In this document: piece by piece, positions 9,441 to 16,869 of the stretch | Position numbering within the stretch: position 1 is the stretch's first letter | How the letters are laid out: each line of letters opens with the position of its first letter | Assembly (NCBI RefSeq): GCF_900107205.1 | Contig: NZ_FNPC01000001.1 | Location: 553,769 to 615,241 of the forward strand | Length of the DNA stretch: 61,473 nucleotides | Reading direction: 5' to 3' | Source: Halopenitus persicus | GTDB lineage: Archaea > Halobacteriota > Halobacteria > Halobacteriales > Haloferacaceae | Position numbers and translations under genes: made by a program | Notes under the pieces: generated by a model | Database searches by the model: none | The model's input: the letters and a program-made list of their open reading frames with translations, nothing else | What the model was told of the DNA's origin: nothing

Positions 9441-10555
9441 GGCTCACCTCCGCCGTCCGAGACCGACGCCGTCTCCGTCTCCGGCGCGAAGAGGTACACC
9501 TCGTCGGCGGGCCACCAAACGGTGACGTCGTCGCCGATGTCATAGGAACGGTCCTCGGTGTTCGCGGTGAATGACCCGTACTCCGTGTCGATGGTGTAGA
9601 CCGTTTCATCCCCGGCGTACCCACGGTTCTGAATCTCGCCGCGCACCGAGAACACGTCCTCGCGGTCGGGGTCGCCCAGCGTGATCCCCGTCGGCCTGAT
9701 GCCCACCGAGACGTCGGCGCCTTCCTCCAGCGAGACCGCGTCGACGCATCGCCCGGCGGCGTCCGAAACGTGGATCCGGTTGCCCCGCGAGTCGACGGTC
9801 ACGTCGGTCCCGTTCGCCTCGACGATGGATGCCGGAACGAGGTTGATGTCGCCGATGAACTGCGCGACGAACTTCGATGCGGGTTTGTCGTAGATGGTCT
9901 CGACGCTGTCGAGCTGTTCCATCTCCCCGTCGTTGAGCACGAGCATCCGGTCGGAGACCGCCATCGCGACCTCCTGGTCGTGGGTGACGTACAGGAAGGT
10001 GATCCCGGTCTCCTCCTGGATCCGCTGGAGCTCGAACTGCATATGCTGGCGCAGCTTCCGGTCGAGGCTCGCCAGCGGCTCGTCGAAGAGGACGATCTTG
10101 GGCTCGTTAACGATCGCCCGCGCGAGCGCGACGCGCTGTTGTTCCCCGCCGGAGAGCTGGTCGATGTTCCGGTCCTGATACCCCGAGAGCTCGACGACCT
10201 CCAGCATCTCCGCGATCCGCTCTCGGCGCTCGTCCTCGGGCACGCCGCTCTCGACGAGGCCGTAGCCGATGTTCTCGGCGACCGTGAGGTGCGGGAACAG
10301 CGCGAGGCTCTGGAACACCATGTTCACCTCGCGGTCGAACGGCGGGGCGGCGGTGACGTTCTCGCCCTCGATCTCGATCGTTCCGGCCGTCGGCGTCTCG
10401 AAGCCCGCGATCATTCGGAGGATGGTCGACTTGCCCGATCCCGACGGGCCGAGGATGGAGACGAACTCCCCGTCGTCAACCGCGAAGTTCACGTCGTCGA
10501 CCGCGACCAGATCGCCGAACTCCTTTCGGAGGTCGGATATCGTGAGGACCGACAT
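9437..10555 (-). CDS. ABC transporter ATP-binding protein, PotA-like
   Basis: This 372-residue ATPase carries Walker A GPSGSGKST, the Q-loop, signature LSGGEQQR, Walker B IVLFDEPLASLD and the switch histidine in LYVTHDQ. A C-terminal TOBE-type domain follows (about residues 285-360), as in PotA and other CUT1/polyamine-class ATPases. It energises uptake by the two permeases encoded downstream. The start codon lies one base after the stop of an upstream 66-codon reading frame that has its own promoter (10557-10757), so its translation may be coupled to that leader. The binding-protein gene of the system lies about 600 bp upstream. Confidence 0.92.
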   Translation of the reverse strand: MSVLTISDLRKEFGDLVAVDDVNFAVDDGEFVSILGPSGSGKSTILRMIAGFETPTAGTIEIEGENVTAAPPFDREVNMVFQSLALFPHLTVAENIGYGLVESGVPEDERRERIAEMLEVVELSGYQDRNIDQLSGGEQQRVALARAIVNEPKIVLFDEPLASLDRKLRQHMQFELQRIQEETGITFLYVTHDQEVAMAVSDRMLVLNDGEMEQLDSVETIYDKPASKFVAQFIGDINLVPASIVEANGTDVTVDSRGNRIHVSDAAGRCVDAVSLEEGADVSVGIRPTGITLGDPDREDVFSVRGEIQNRGYAGDETVYTIDTEYGSFTANTEDRSYDIGDDVTVWWPADEVYLFAPETETASVSDGGGEP

Positions 10556-10556
10556 A

Positions 10557-10757
10557 CTACGTGTACCGTGGGCGGCGGATGGTCGGTGCGCGTCCCGAGC
10601 ACTCGGTCCCGGCGTGGCCCGGGCATGCTACCCCGGTCGTCGGCACGGACGGACGGGCACACTGGCGGGTCGATCCGATGCTCGACGTACCGGAGCCGTC
10701 GTCGGCGGACGCCCGAATGACGTCTCGCCGGCCGGTAATATTGTGATCAAACGGCAT
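10557..10757 (-). pseudogene. Tat-signal remnant of a second substrate-binding protein, now a possible leader reading frame for the ABC ATPase
   Basis: The frame begins MPFDHNITGRRDVIRAS, which matches the first 17 residues of the intact binding protein at 12292 (MSFDTNDVTRRDVMRTA) at 9 of 17 positions, including the twin arginines. After that the similarity stops, and no lipobox or binding domain follows. A minus-strand TATA element (TTTTATAA, 10782-10789) lies at the same leaderless distance as for the intact gene. The frame stays open for 66 codons and ends one base before the ATPase start (TAG-T-ATG). It is most simply a deletion relic of a duplicated binding-protein gene. It may now serve as a translated leader. 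Confidence 0.6.
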
Positions 10758-10779
10758 ACCCTGACGGTGCCTATGATGA

Positions 10780-10791
10780 GTTATAAAATTT
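10780..10791 (-). promoter_or_regulatory. TATA element for the leader frame and ABC ATPase operon
   Basis: On the minus strand this reads AATTTTATAACT and is centred about 28 bp before the ATG at 10757. It gives the ATPase-permease-permease genes their own promoter, separate from that of the binding-protein gene. Confidence 0.6.
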
Positions 10792-11152
10792 GTGTTCCAT
10801 CCGGCCGGGCGGGGGCCCCGAAACCGGACGAGCCCATCGGGGCCGGAGGGGTGGCCGACGCTTCCGGGGAGCGATCGCCGTCGTGGCGTGACCCGTGCCG
10901 GACATCGGCCCAACGCCGGATCGATATGTCCGAACCATAGCTGGATCAGTTACAGACGATGAGCCTCGATCAGGATCGGTCCCGTTCGGCTTTGGCGGAC
11001 GGAGGAATCCGCTCCCCGCACGATCCTCTCCGAAACGTCGATGGTGTATAAAAAGAATGGGTCGTTACGCGACCTCCGGGACGGAGATCGCTACCCTCGA
11101 GTTCGGCGGCGTCGATCCAGCGGAAGCCACGGCCCACCGCGCCTGTGGCGGT
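10792..11152. other. Intergenic region within the ABC cluster
   Basis: No gene is supported here. A TGTATAAAAAG element lies at 11045-11055. The rest is GC-rich without a clear repeat or hairpin. The downstream remnant suggests that a second binding-protein gene once occupied part of this interval. Confidence 0.5.
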
Positions 11153-12292
11153 TCAGGCGGCCTTGACGTTGGTCCAGATCTGGTCGAACTGCTCGCGCAG
11201 TTCGTCCGAGAGCGGCTCGATGAACATCGCGTTGTCCGACATCGTCTGGGGCCACTGCAGGAACTCGAGCTCCTCCTCGGAGAGCTGATCCGACAGCTCC
11301 TCCTCGAGACTGTCGATCGGAGCCACGTATCCCATCGTCGGCGCCTTTTGCGCGGCGTTTGCGGGCTTGGACCCGAAGTCGGTCCAGGCGACCGCCGCCC
11401 GCGGGTTCGGCGCGCCCTGCGGGATCACGAACGTGTCGTAGGTGTACATGAATCCCTCCTGGGTGTTCGACATCCCGAGGGGAATGCCCTGATTGAACCG
11501 GCCGTCGTAGGTGCGGCCGTCCGTGTAGACGGCGGCGACGATCTCGTCGTTCTCGAACATCTGGAGGACGGTGGAGTGGTCCTGCCAGTAGGTGTTGTTG
11601 AGGTCCTTCTGCTGGATGAGGACCTCCTCGAGCTCGTCGAAGTCGTCCGGGTCGTTCGGGTCCTGGCCCGTGTACATCGCGGCGACGCGGCAGGCGACCT
11701 CGCCCCAGTCCTGCATGCTGACCATCCCTTCGAGGTCCGACTCCCAGAGCACGTCCCACGAGCCCGGGTCCTCGTCGAAGTAGTCCGTGCTGTAGGTGAG
11801 CGGGTGCGCGACGATCGTCTCGGGGATCGCGTAGATGTTGCCGTCCGCCGAGTAGTACTCCTCGGCGTCCGAGCGAGCGAGGTCGTTCAGCGCCTCCCAT
11901 CCCTCCATCTGCTCGGCCGGCAGGGGATGGAGGAAGTCGTTGTTCATCGACCGGACGACCCAGGCGCTCGTCGCCGAGATGCTGTCGATCTCCTCGTTGC
12001 CGGCCTCCAGCTGCGTGTACCACTCGCTCGGGTTCGAGTACGCCGCCGTCGAGACGGAGGTGTCGTACTCGCTCTCGAACTCCTCGACGGCCCAGTCGAC
12101 CCAGCCGTCGTACCAGTTCCAGACGTTGACGTTGTCCTCCAGGTCGCTCGGCGGCACCTCGAGATCAGCCGGGTTCACGTCCTCGCCGTTTCCGCCGTTG
12201 CCGCCCATACAGCCGGCGAGTCCGATCGCCCCGCCGGCGGCTGCGGTTCGCATTACGTCACGCCGCGTGACATCGTTGGTATCAAACGACAT
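11153..12292 (-). CDS. ABC transporter substrate-binding lipoprotein, PotD-like
   Basis: The 379-residue protein starts with a Tat lipoprotein signal: twin arginine in VTRRDVMRTA, a short hydrophobic stretch and lipobox LAGC. An acidic linker follows. The mature part has the PotD/spermidine-binding layout: VNVWNWYDGWVDWAVEEFE near the start, then a Trp- and Tyr-rich ligand region. It would sit on the outer face of the membrane and deliver ligand to the permeases. Start at ATG12292 is set by a minus-strand TATA (CATTTATTAAG, about 12313-12323). A palindrome (12296-12306) lies between TATA and start. The divergent IclR regulator gene begins 177 bp away. Confidence 0.9.
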   Translation of the reverse strand: MSFDTNDVTRRDVMRTAAAGGAIGLAGCMGGNGGNGEDVNPADLEVPPSDLEDNVNVWNWYDGWVDWAVEEFESEYDTSVSTAAYSNPSEWYTQLEAGNEEIDSISATSAWVVRSMNNDFLHPLPAEQMEGWEALNDLARSDAEEYYSADGNIYAIPETIVAHPLTYSTDYFDEDPGSWDVLWESDLEGMVSMQDWGEVACRVAAMYTGQDPNDPDDFDELEEVLIQQKDLNNTYWQDHSTVLQMFENDEIVAAVYTDGRTYDGRFNQGIPLGMSNTQEGFMYTYDTFVIPQGAPNPRAAVAWTDFGSKPANAAQKAPTMGYVAPIDSLEEELSDQLSEEELEFLQWPQTMSDNAMFIEPLSDELREQFDQIWTNVKAA

Positions 12293-12295
12293 AGG

Positions 12296-12306
12296 CACAA
12301 GTTGTG
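12296..12306. promoter_or_regulatory. Palindrome CACAAGTTGTG at the binding-protein promoter
   Basis: This perfect 11-bp palindrome lies between the minus-strand TATA element and the ATG at 12292. A bound protein there would block transcription start. It is a candidate operator for the adjacent IclR-type regulator. Confidence 0.5.
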
Positions 12307-12420
12307 GCAACCCTTAATAAATGTTGTTGTCCCGTCGCGCCGGGACCGTCGCCTCGCGACGGGCGATCGTTCTCGTCCGGCGTTTCGACTTCGTTCGGCG
12401 CTTCGACTCCCACGCCCAAT

Positions 12421-12439
12421 GTTTTGACGCTCACAAAAC
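12421..12439. promoter_or_regulatory. Inverted repeat GTTTTG-N7-CAAAAC upstream of the IclR gene
   Basis: Perfect 6-bp arms lie at 12421-12426 and 12434-12439, 30 bp before the ATG at 12469, where the core promoter should be. It is a candidate autoregulatory operator of the IclR-type protein. Confidence 0.55.
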
Positions 12440-12468
12440 TTACGTCGGCGCGACCCGTTCGCGTTCGT

Positions 12469-13335
12469 ATGCCCGACCGATCGGACAGCCGTCGTATCGG
12501 AGCGGTGCAGCGTACCTGCGAGATCCTCCAGGCCATGCGTACCAGGGACGGGTTCTCCGTCTCCGAGTTGAGCGATCACGTCGGCCTGTCGGTCGGTGCG
12601 GTTCACACACACCTCGCGACCCTCCGGGAGTACGGGCTCGTCGTCAAGGAGGGAACGACCTATCGGTTGGGCCCGCAGCTGGTCCCGTTCGGCGAGTTCG
12701 TCAAGCACCACACCCCGTTGTATCAGGCGGCACGGCCGGAACTCGACGACCTCGCGAACGAAACCGGCGAGTGTGCACACCTGCTCGTCGAGAACAACGG
12801 ACTGAGCGTGTTCATCTACGAGGCCTTCGGCGACAACGCCGTCGGCACCAGCTATCACGTTCGGTCCCGGACGATCCCGCCGCACTACCTCCACAATCAC
12901 GCCGCGGGAAAGGCGCTGCTGGCACACTACCCCTCCGAGCGCGTCGACGAGATCATCGCGGAACACGGCCTCGAACCGGCGACGGAGGAGACGATCACCG
13001 ACCGTGAGACCCTCCGGTCGGCGCTCGAGACCGTCCGCGAGCGCGGGTACGCGCTGAACGACGAGGAGGAGATCCGCGGCATCCGGGCCGTCGGCGCACC
13101 GATACTCGACGAGGACGACGCGCCCGTGGGTGCGATAAGCTTCTCCGCGCCGCGGAGCCGCCTCCAGGGCGACCGATTCACTCGGACCGTCCCGGAGCGG
13201 CTGTTGAGCGTCGCCAACGTGATCGAAGTGAACCTGCAGACCGGCGACTATCCCGCACCCGGGGACCGCTCCGAATCGGGCGAGCGGGTTTCGGGGGCCG
13301 ATCCGTTCCGAAACGGGGACCCGACCGAGAAGTGA
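12469..13335 (+). CDS. IclR family transcriptional regulator
   Basis: The 288-residue protein has an N-terminal winged helix (FSVSELSDHVGLSVGAVHTHLATLREYGLV) and a C-terminal IclR effector domain. The effector domain contains HNHAAGKALLAHYP and GYALNDEEEIRGIRAVGAPI, both typical of the family. The start at 12469 was chosen because the upstream codons lack similarity and the promoter-like palindrome lies just before it. It is divergent from the ABC binding-protein gene and upstream of a peptidase and an aminotransferase gene, so it probably controls this catabolic island in response to a small organic ligand. A polar tail of about 25 residues is not part of the domain. Confidence 0.9.
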   Translation: MPDRSDSRRIGAVQRTCEILQAMRTRDGFSVSELSDHVGLSVGAVHTHLATLREYGLVVKEGTTYRLGPQLVPFGEFVKHHTPLYQAARPELDDLANETGECAHLLVENNGLSVFIYEAFGDNAVGTSYHVRSRTIPPHYLHNHAAGKALLAHYPSERVDEIIAEHGLEPATEETITDRETLRSALETVRERGYALNDEEEIRGIRAVGAPILDEDDAPVGAISFSAPRSRLQGDRFTRTVPERLLSVANVIEVNLQTGDYPAPGDRSESGERVSGADPFRNGDPTEK

Positions 13336-13347
13336 GGACCACCGACC

Positions 13348-13443
13348 GCGTGGAAACGTCGGCCACGTGGACACATCGACCACGTGAAAACATCAACTGC
13401 GTGGAAACGTCGACCGCGTGGAAACGTCGACCACGTGGAAAGG
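13348..13443. repeat. Tandem repeat, 17-bp unit, five copies plus a partial
   Basis: Units lie at 13348-13364, 13365-13381, 13382-13398, 13399-13415 and 13416-13432, with a partial at 13433-13443. The consensus is RCGTGGAAACGTCGACC, and the fourth and fifth copies are identical. The array fills the gap between the IclR gene and the TATA box (13442-13449) of the next gene. Each unit contains CGTGG and ACGTCG segments that could pair. Confidence 0.9.
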
Positions 13444-13449
13444 TATATC
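13442..13449 (+). promoter_or_regulatory. TATA box of the M20 peptidase gene
   Basis: GGTATATC centred near 13446 predicts a start near 13472, which coincides with the GTG at 13474. It is the basis for choosing that start. Confidence 0.65.
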
Positions 13450-13473
13450 TCCCCGGGTAGCGATCGCCGTGGT

Positions 13474-14733
13474 GTGAGATCGTTTGCCAGCGTGTACGGC
13501 GAGGACCTCGAGCGGTTCACCGAGGAGTTGCTTCGATTCCGATCGACGAGCGGCCAGGAACTGGCGGCACAGAACTGGTTCGAGGACCGGTTAGCCGACC
13601 TGGGGTTCGAGACGTATCGATGGGACGTCGACGCCGAGGCGCTCGCGACGATCGACTCGTTTCCCGCGGCCGCGGAGATCGACGCCGCGGACCGGCCCGG
13701 GGTCGCCGGCGTCCTCGAGTTCGGCGACCCGGACGCGGGGCCGACGGTGGTGTTGAACGGCCACGTCGACGTCGTCCCGGTCGACGAGTCGTCCTGGGAG
13801 ACCGATCCCTTCGAGCCGCACTGGGAGGACGGGACGCTCACCGCCCGCGGGGCGGCCGACATGAAGACCAACCTCGCGCTGCTGGTCTTCGTCGCGAAGT
13901 GGCTCCACGACGAGCATCGGGACGACCTCGACGGACGGCTCGTCGTCGAGAGCGTCACCGGCGAGGAGGAGGGCGGCATCGCCGCGCCCGCGGCCGCGCT
14001 CTCGAACCCGTATCCCTTCGAGCGTGACGCCGCGATCGTGACGGAGCCGACGGACTTCGACGTGGTCACCGCGACCGCGGGCGTCCTGATGAAGGAGTTG
14101 ACGGTCCACGGCCGGTCGGCCCACGCGGCCACGCGCTGGCGCGGCGAATCGGCCCTCGTTCACTTCGAGCGGATCCACCGGGCGCTCCGCGACCTCGAGG
14201 CCGAACGGCACGACCGGCTCGAGCATCCCCTCTACGACTACCCGATCAACTGTCCGATGAACGTCGGGACGGCGCAGGTCGGCGACTGGGTCTCGAACGT
14301 GCCGGCGACCGCCACGGCGCAGTTCCGGATCGGGTTCCTCCCGGGCGAGACGCTCGCCGAGGTCGAACGGGAGTACGAGGACCGCCTCGAGGCGGTCGTG
14401 GCCGAAAACGAGTGGCTGTCGGCGCATCCCCCCTCGTTCGAGCGCCGCTCGATCCACTTCGAACCCTCCGAGCAGGACCCGGACGCACCCATCGTTCGCG
14501 CGATGCAGTCGGCGCTGGGTGAGGCAGGGTACGAGGACGTCGATCCGGTCGGGAAGACGTACAGCTCCGACTCGCGGTTCTACATCGAGGCCGGGATCCC
14601 GACGGTCATCTTCGGTCCCGGGACCATCGACCAGGCCCACTTCCCGAACGAGTCGATCGAGTGGGACGACGTCCTCGCCGCGGGCGACGTGATCGCGTCG
14701 GCGTGCCGTCGGTTCCTTGCCGGCGAGACGTAA
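13474..14733 (+). CDS. M20 family metallopeptidase (ArgE/DapE type)
   Basis: This 419-residue protein has the M20 catalytic and lid domains. Metal ligands are visible in LNGHVDVVP, GAADMKTN and TGEEEGG, and the dimer-domain histidine lies in HGRSAHAATRWRGE. The final block PTVIFGPGTIDQAHFPNE matches ArgE/DapE deacylases, which remove acyl groups from amino acids or short peptides. It differs clearly from the carbamoylase-type M20 enzyme at 4468. The GTG start at 13474 fits the TATA box; an ATG at 13384 lies inside the repeat array upstream of the promoter. It is followed by an aminotransferase gene, which suggests a deacylate-then-transaminate order. Confidence 0.85.
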   Translation: MRSFASVYGEDLERFTEELLRFRSTSGQELAAQNWFEDRLADLGFETYRWDVDAEALATIDSFPAAAEIDAADRPGVAGVLEFGDPDAGPTVVLNGHVDVVPVDESSWETDPFEPHWEDGTLTARGAADMKTNLALLVFVAKWLHDEHRDDLDGRLVVESVTGEEEGGIAAPAAALSNPYPFERDAAIVTEPTDFDVVTATAGVLMKELTVHGRSAHAATRWRGESALVHFERIHRALRDLEAERHDRLEHPLYDYPINCPMNVGTAQVGDWVSNVPATATAQFRIGFLPGETLAEVEREYEDRLEAVVAENEWLSAHPPSFERRSIHFEPSEQDPDAPIVRAMQSALGEAGYEDVDPVGKTYSSDSRFYIEAGIPTVIFGPGTIDQAHFPNESIEWDDVLAAGDVIASACRRFLAGET

Positions 14734-14822
14734 CGCCGCCCCTGACCGGCGGGGTGTGATGCGGCCCCTGGCCGGCGAGAGACGTAACGCCGGATTCCCG
14801 GCTGGCGGGACGTGGCGCCGGC
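14720..14822. repeat. Imperfect tandem repeat, 26-28 bp unit, three to four copies, starting inside the peptidase gene
   Basis: Units near 14720-14745, 14746-14771, 14772-14799 and 14800-14822 share CCGGCGAGACGTAACGCCG. The first contains the final codons and the stop TAA (14731-14733). The copies are more diverged than in the other arrays, so this one is older. Confidence 0.75.
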
Positions 14823-14851
14823 TCGGGAGCCATCCCGTCGGGATTTCTCAG

Positions 14852-14866
14852 AAATATTTATATAGG
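14852..14866 (+). promoter_or_regulatory. TATA box of the aminotransferase gene
   Basis: An AATATTTATATAGG element lies about 28 bp before the ATG at 14888, leaderless spacing. It separates the aminotransferase from the upstream peptidase as its own transcription unit. Confidence 0.75.
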
Positions 14867-14887
14867 TGGTTCGTGTCGGAGGTTGAT

Positions 14888-16168
14888 ATGGGGTCACAGA
14901 GCGGGCAGTTCATGCCAGCGGTATCGCGATTCATCGGCGAGGAGACGCCGGAGCTCGTCGAGGGACACGGAGCGACGGTGGTCGACGCCGACGGGAACGA
15001 GTACGTCGACTTCTTCGCCCAGCACGCGGCGATGTCCCACGGTTATTCGCATCCCGAGGTCGTCTCGGCGGTGAGCGAACAGACCGAGCGGCTCAACTTC
15101 AGCGCCTACGACTTCCCGACGGAGCCGAGCAGGCGACTCACCGAACGCCTCGCCGAGGTGGCGCCCGGCGACCTCGAGCGGTCGTACTTCGTCAACTCCG
15201 GGTCGGAGGCCGTCGAGGTCGCGCTCACGCTCGCCCGTCGCGCCACGGGCAATCACGAGTTTCTCGCCCTCGGGGAGGCCTTTCACGGCCGGACGTACGG
15301 CGCGCGGTCGCTCGTCGGCTGGTCGGGGTATCGGGAGGGGTTCGGTCCGTTCCTCCCGTCGGTCACCCACGTTCCCTCCTACAACTGCGAGGAGTTCCCG
15401 GGCGGGGAGCCCGAGACCGGCGCCGAGTACGCGGAGATCCTCGAGTACATCCTCGAGTATCAGGTCTCGGACGTCGCGGCCTTCATCGCCGAACCGATGT
15501 TCGGGACGGCGGGCAACATCCCGGCGCCGGAGGGGTACTTCAAGCGCATCAAGGAGATCTGTGACGAGCACGGCATCCTCTTCATCGCCGACGAGGTGAT
15601 CACGGGATTCGGTCGGACCGGGAAGCCGTTCGGGATCGACCACTACGACGTCGAGCCGGACGTGATGACCACGGCGAAGGCCCTCGGCGGCGGGATGCCG
15701 ATCGGCGCGACGATCGCGACGCCCGAGGTCGCGGACGCCTTCGAGAGCATGGATTACTTCTCGACGTTCGGCGGGAACCCGGTCGCGACCGCCGCCGGGC
15801 TCGCCAGCCTCGACGTCTTCGAGGAGGAGGACCTCGCCGGGAACGCGGCCGAGGCCGGCGAGTACCTCCTCGACCAGCTGCACGACCTGCAGTCGCGGTA
15901 TCCGTTCGTCGGGGAGATCCGCGGCCGCGGCCTGTTGGTCGGCGTGGACCTCATCGACCCGGACGACGGATCCCCGCTCGCGAAGGAACACAGCCTCGAC
16001 CTTCGTCGAGACGCGATCGATCGCGGACTGATCCTGCCGGCCGGACAGGGCTGGAACGGGAACACCATCCGCATCAATCCGCCGCTGGTCATCGACGACG
16101 ACGAGCTCGACCGCGGCGTCGCCGTGATGGACGAGTGCTTCGAGCTGTTGGCTGACCGGCTCGCGTAG
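14888..16168 (+). CDS. Class III PLP-dependent aminotransferase (GABA / acetylornithine aminotransferase type)
   Basis: The 426-residue enzyme moves an omega- or terminal amino group to a 2-oxoacid. Visible blocks are NSGSEAVEVALTLAR, AFHGRTYGARSL, the cofactor aspartate in FIADEVITGFGRTG, and the Schiff-base lysine K264 in TTAKALGGGMPIGA. FSTFGGNPVATAA near the C-terminus is also typical. It most resembles 4-aminobutyrate-type enzymes, but the substrate cannot be fixed. With the polyamine-type importer, it could process putrescine- or lysine-like amines. The imines it releases would suit the nearby RidA. Confidence 0.88.
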   Translation: MGSQSGQFMPAVSRFIGEETPELVEGHGATVVDADGNEYVDFFAQHAAMSHGYSHPEVVSAVSEQTERLNFSAYDFPTEPSRRLTERLAEVAPGDLERSYFVNSGSEAVEVALTLARRATGNHEFLALGEAFHGRTYGARSLVGWSGYREGFGPFLPSVTHVPSYNCEEFPGGEPETGAEYAEILEYILEYQVSDVAAFIAEPMFGTAGNIPAPEGYFKRIKEICDEHGILFIADEVITGFGRTGKPFGIDHYDVEPDVMTTAKALGGGMPIGATIATPEVADAFESMDYFSTFGGNPVATAAGLASLDVFEEEDLAGNAAEAGEYLLDQLHDLQSRYPFVGEIRGRGLLVGVDLIDPDDGSPLAKEHSLDLRRDAIDRGLILPAGQGWNGNTIRINPPLVIDDDELDRGVAVMDECFELLADRLA

Positions 16169-16372
16169 TCGGGTCGGAGTCGTCTCGACTTCCGCCTCCC
16201 GCCGTCGGTCTCCGTCCGAGCACGTCGAGCGTGGAGCGTTCCGTGGTTCCGTGCAGTGCCAGTTTATGACGTCGTTCGTTCCGTCTCGGTCGCCCGTTCG
16301 GCGACTCATCGGCCTCCACGAATGAGGACCGGCGGATCCCCCCGCAAACGCCCGACCGATCGCCGGGATCGT

Positions 16373-16391
16373 TTTTTGCGAGCCGCAAAAA
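16373..16391. promoter_or_regulatory. Inverted repeat TTTTTGC-N5-GCAAAAA, copy 1
   Basis: Perfect 7-bp arms flank a GAGCC spacer. A second copy with the same arms and spacer length lies 97 bp to the right in opposite orientation, giving the shared form TTTTGCGAG-N2-GCAAAA. It is a candidate binding site for an unidentified dimeric regulator. Confidence 0.55.
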
Positions 16392-16469
16392 CCGGGCGTG
16401 TTTTGGCTCGTTTCGACGGCCGGATCGAGTAATTATAACACGGATATGTCTGTAATTCAGCTGCGAATA

Positions 16470-16486
16470 TTTTGCCACTCGCAAAA
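16470..16486. promoter_or_regulatory. Inverted repeat TTTTGC-N5-GCAAAA, copy 2
   Basis: Perfect 6-bp arms flank CACTC. Read on the minus strand it is TTTTGCGAGTGGCAAAA, which differs from copy 1 only at the two bases after GAG. It lies about 380 bp before the pilin-like gene. Confidence 0.55.
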
Positions 16487-16869
16487 GATCGATCTCCGGA
16501 TCGAACGGTATGATCAAACGGCAACGAATAGCCGATTTTTAAGTAATATATCAAAAGCAGCCACGATGGTAATTCTATCATATATAACAATCTCCACTCT
16601 GATTCCATATTAACCAATATTATAAATATTAATTCCTATTTTAACTAAGCTTTTCACTTAAAATAATATATTATGATATTGTTTAAATTCTCACCCGCTA
16701 GCGAAATTCTGTCCATCCGTGTAATAACACGCCTATTCCTCCGGTGTTTATAAATATCCGATCCGGATCGCGATCGTCGCCCGATCAGCCGCGTCCGTTC
16801 GTCGTTGCTCCGACGTGGCGAGACGCCGAGGACCAACTATTTGCCGGTCGGGGTCCCTTCATACACGTA

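Larger units (their letters stand above)
16169..16760. other. Long intergenic region with AT-rich core
   Basis: No gene is supported. From about 16490 to 16760 the sequence is strongly AT-rich against a GC-rich surround, with many TATA-like strings and a 12-bp palindrome (ATAATATATTAT, 16663-16674). A 13-mer, TGATCAAACGGCA (16511-16523), is shared exactly with 10744-10756, where it forms the start of the binding-protein remnant. This region may therefore hold another relic. Confidence 0.6.

Noticed and set aside
16306-16617. Gene in the AT-rich gap after the aminotransferase
   Set aside because: The frame has a mixed, non-haloarchaeal composition and no motif. Only a short resemblance to a signal start was found.
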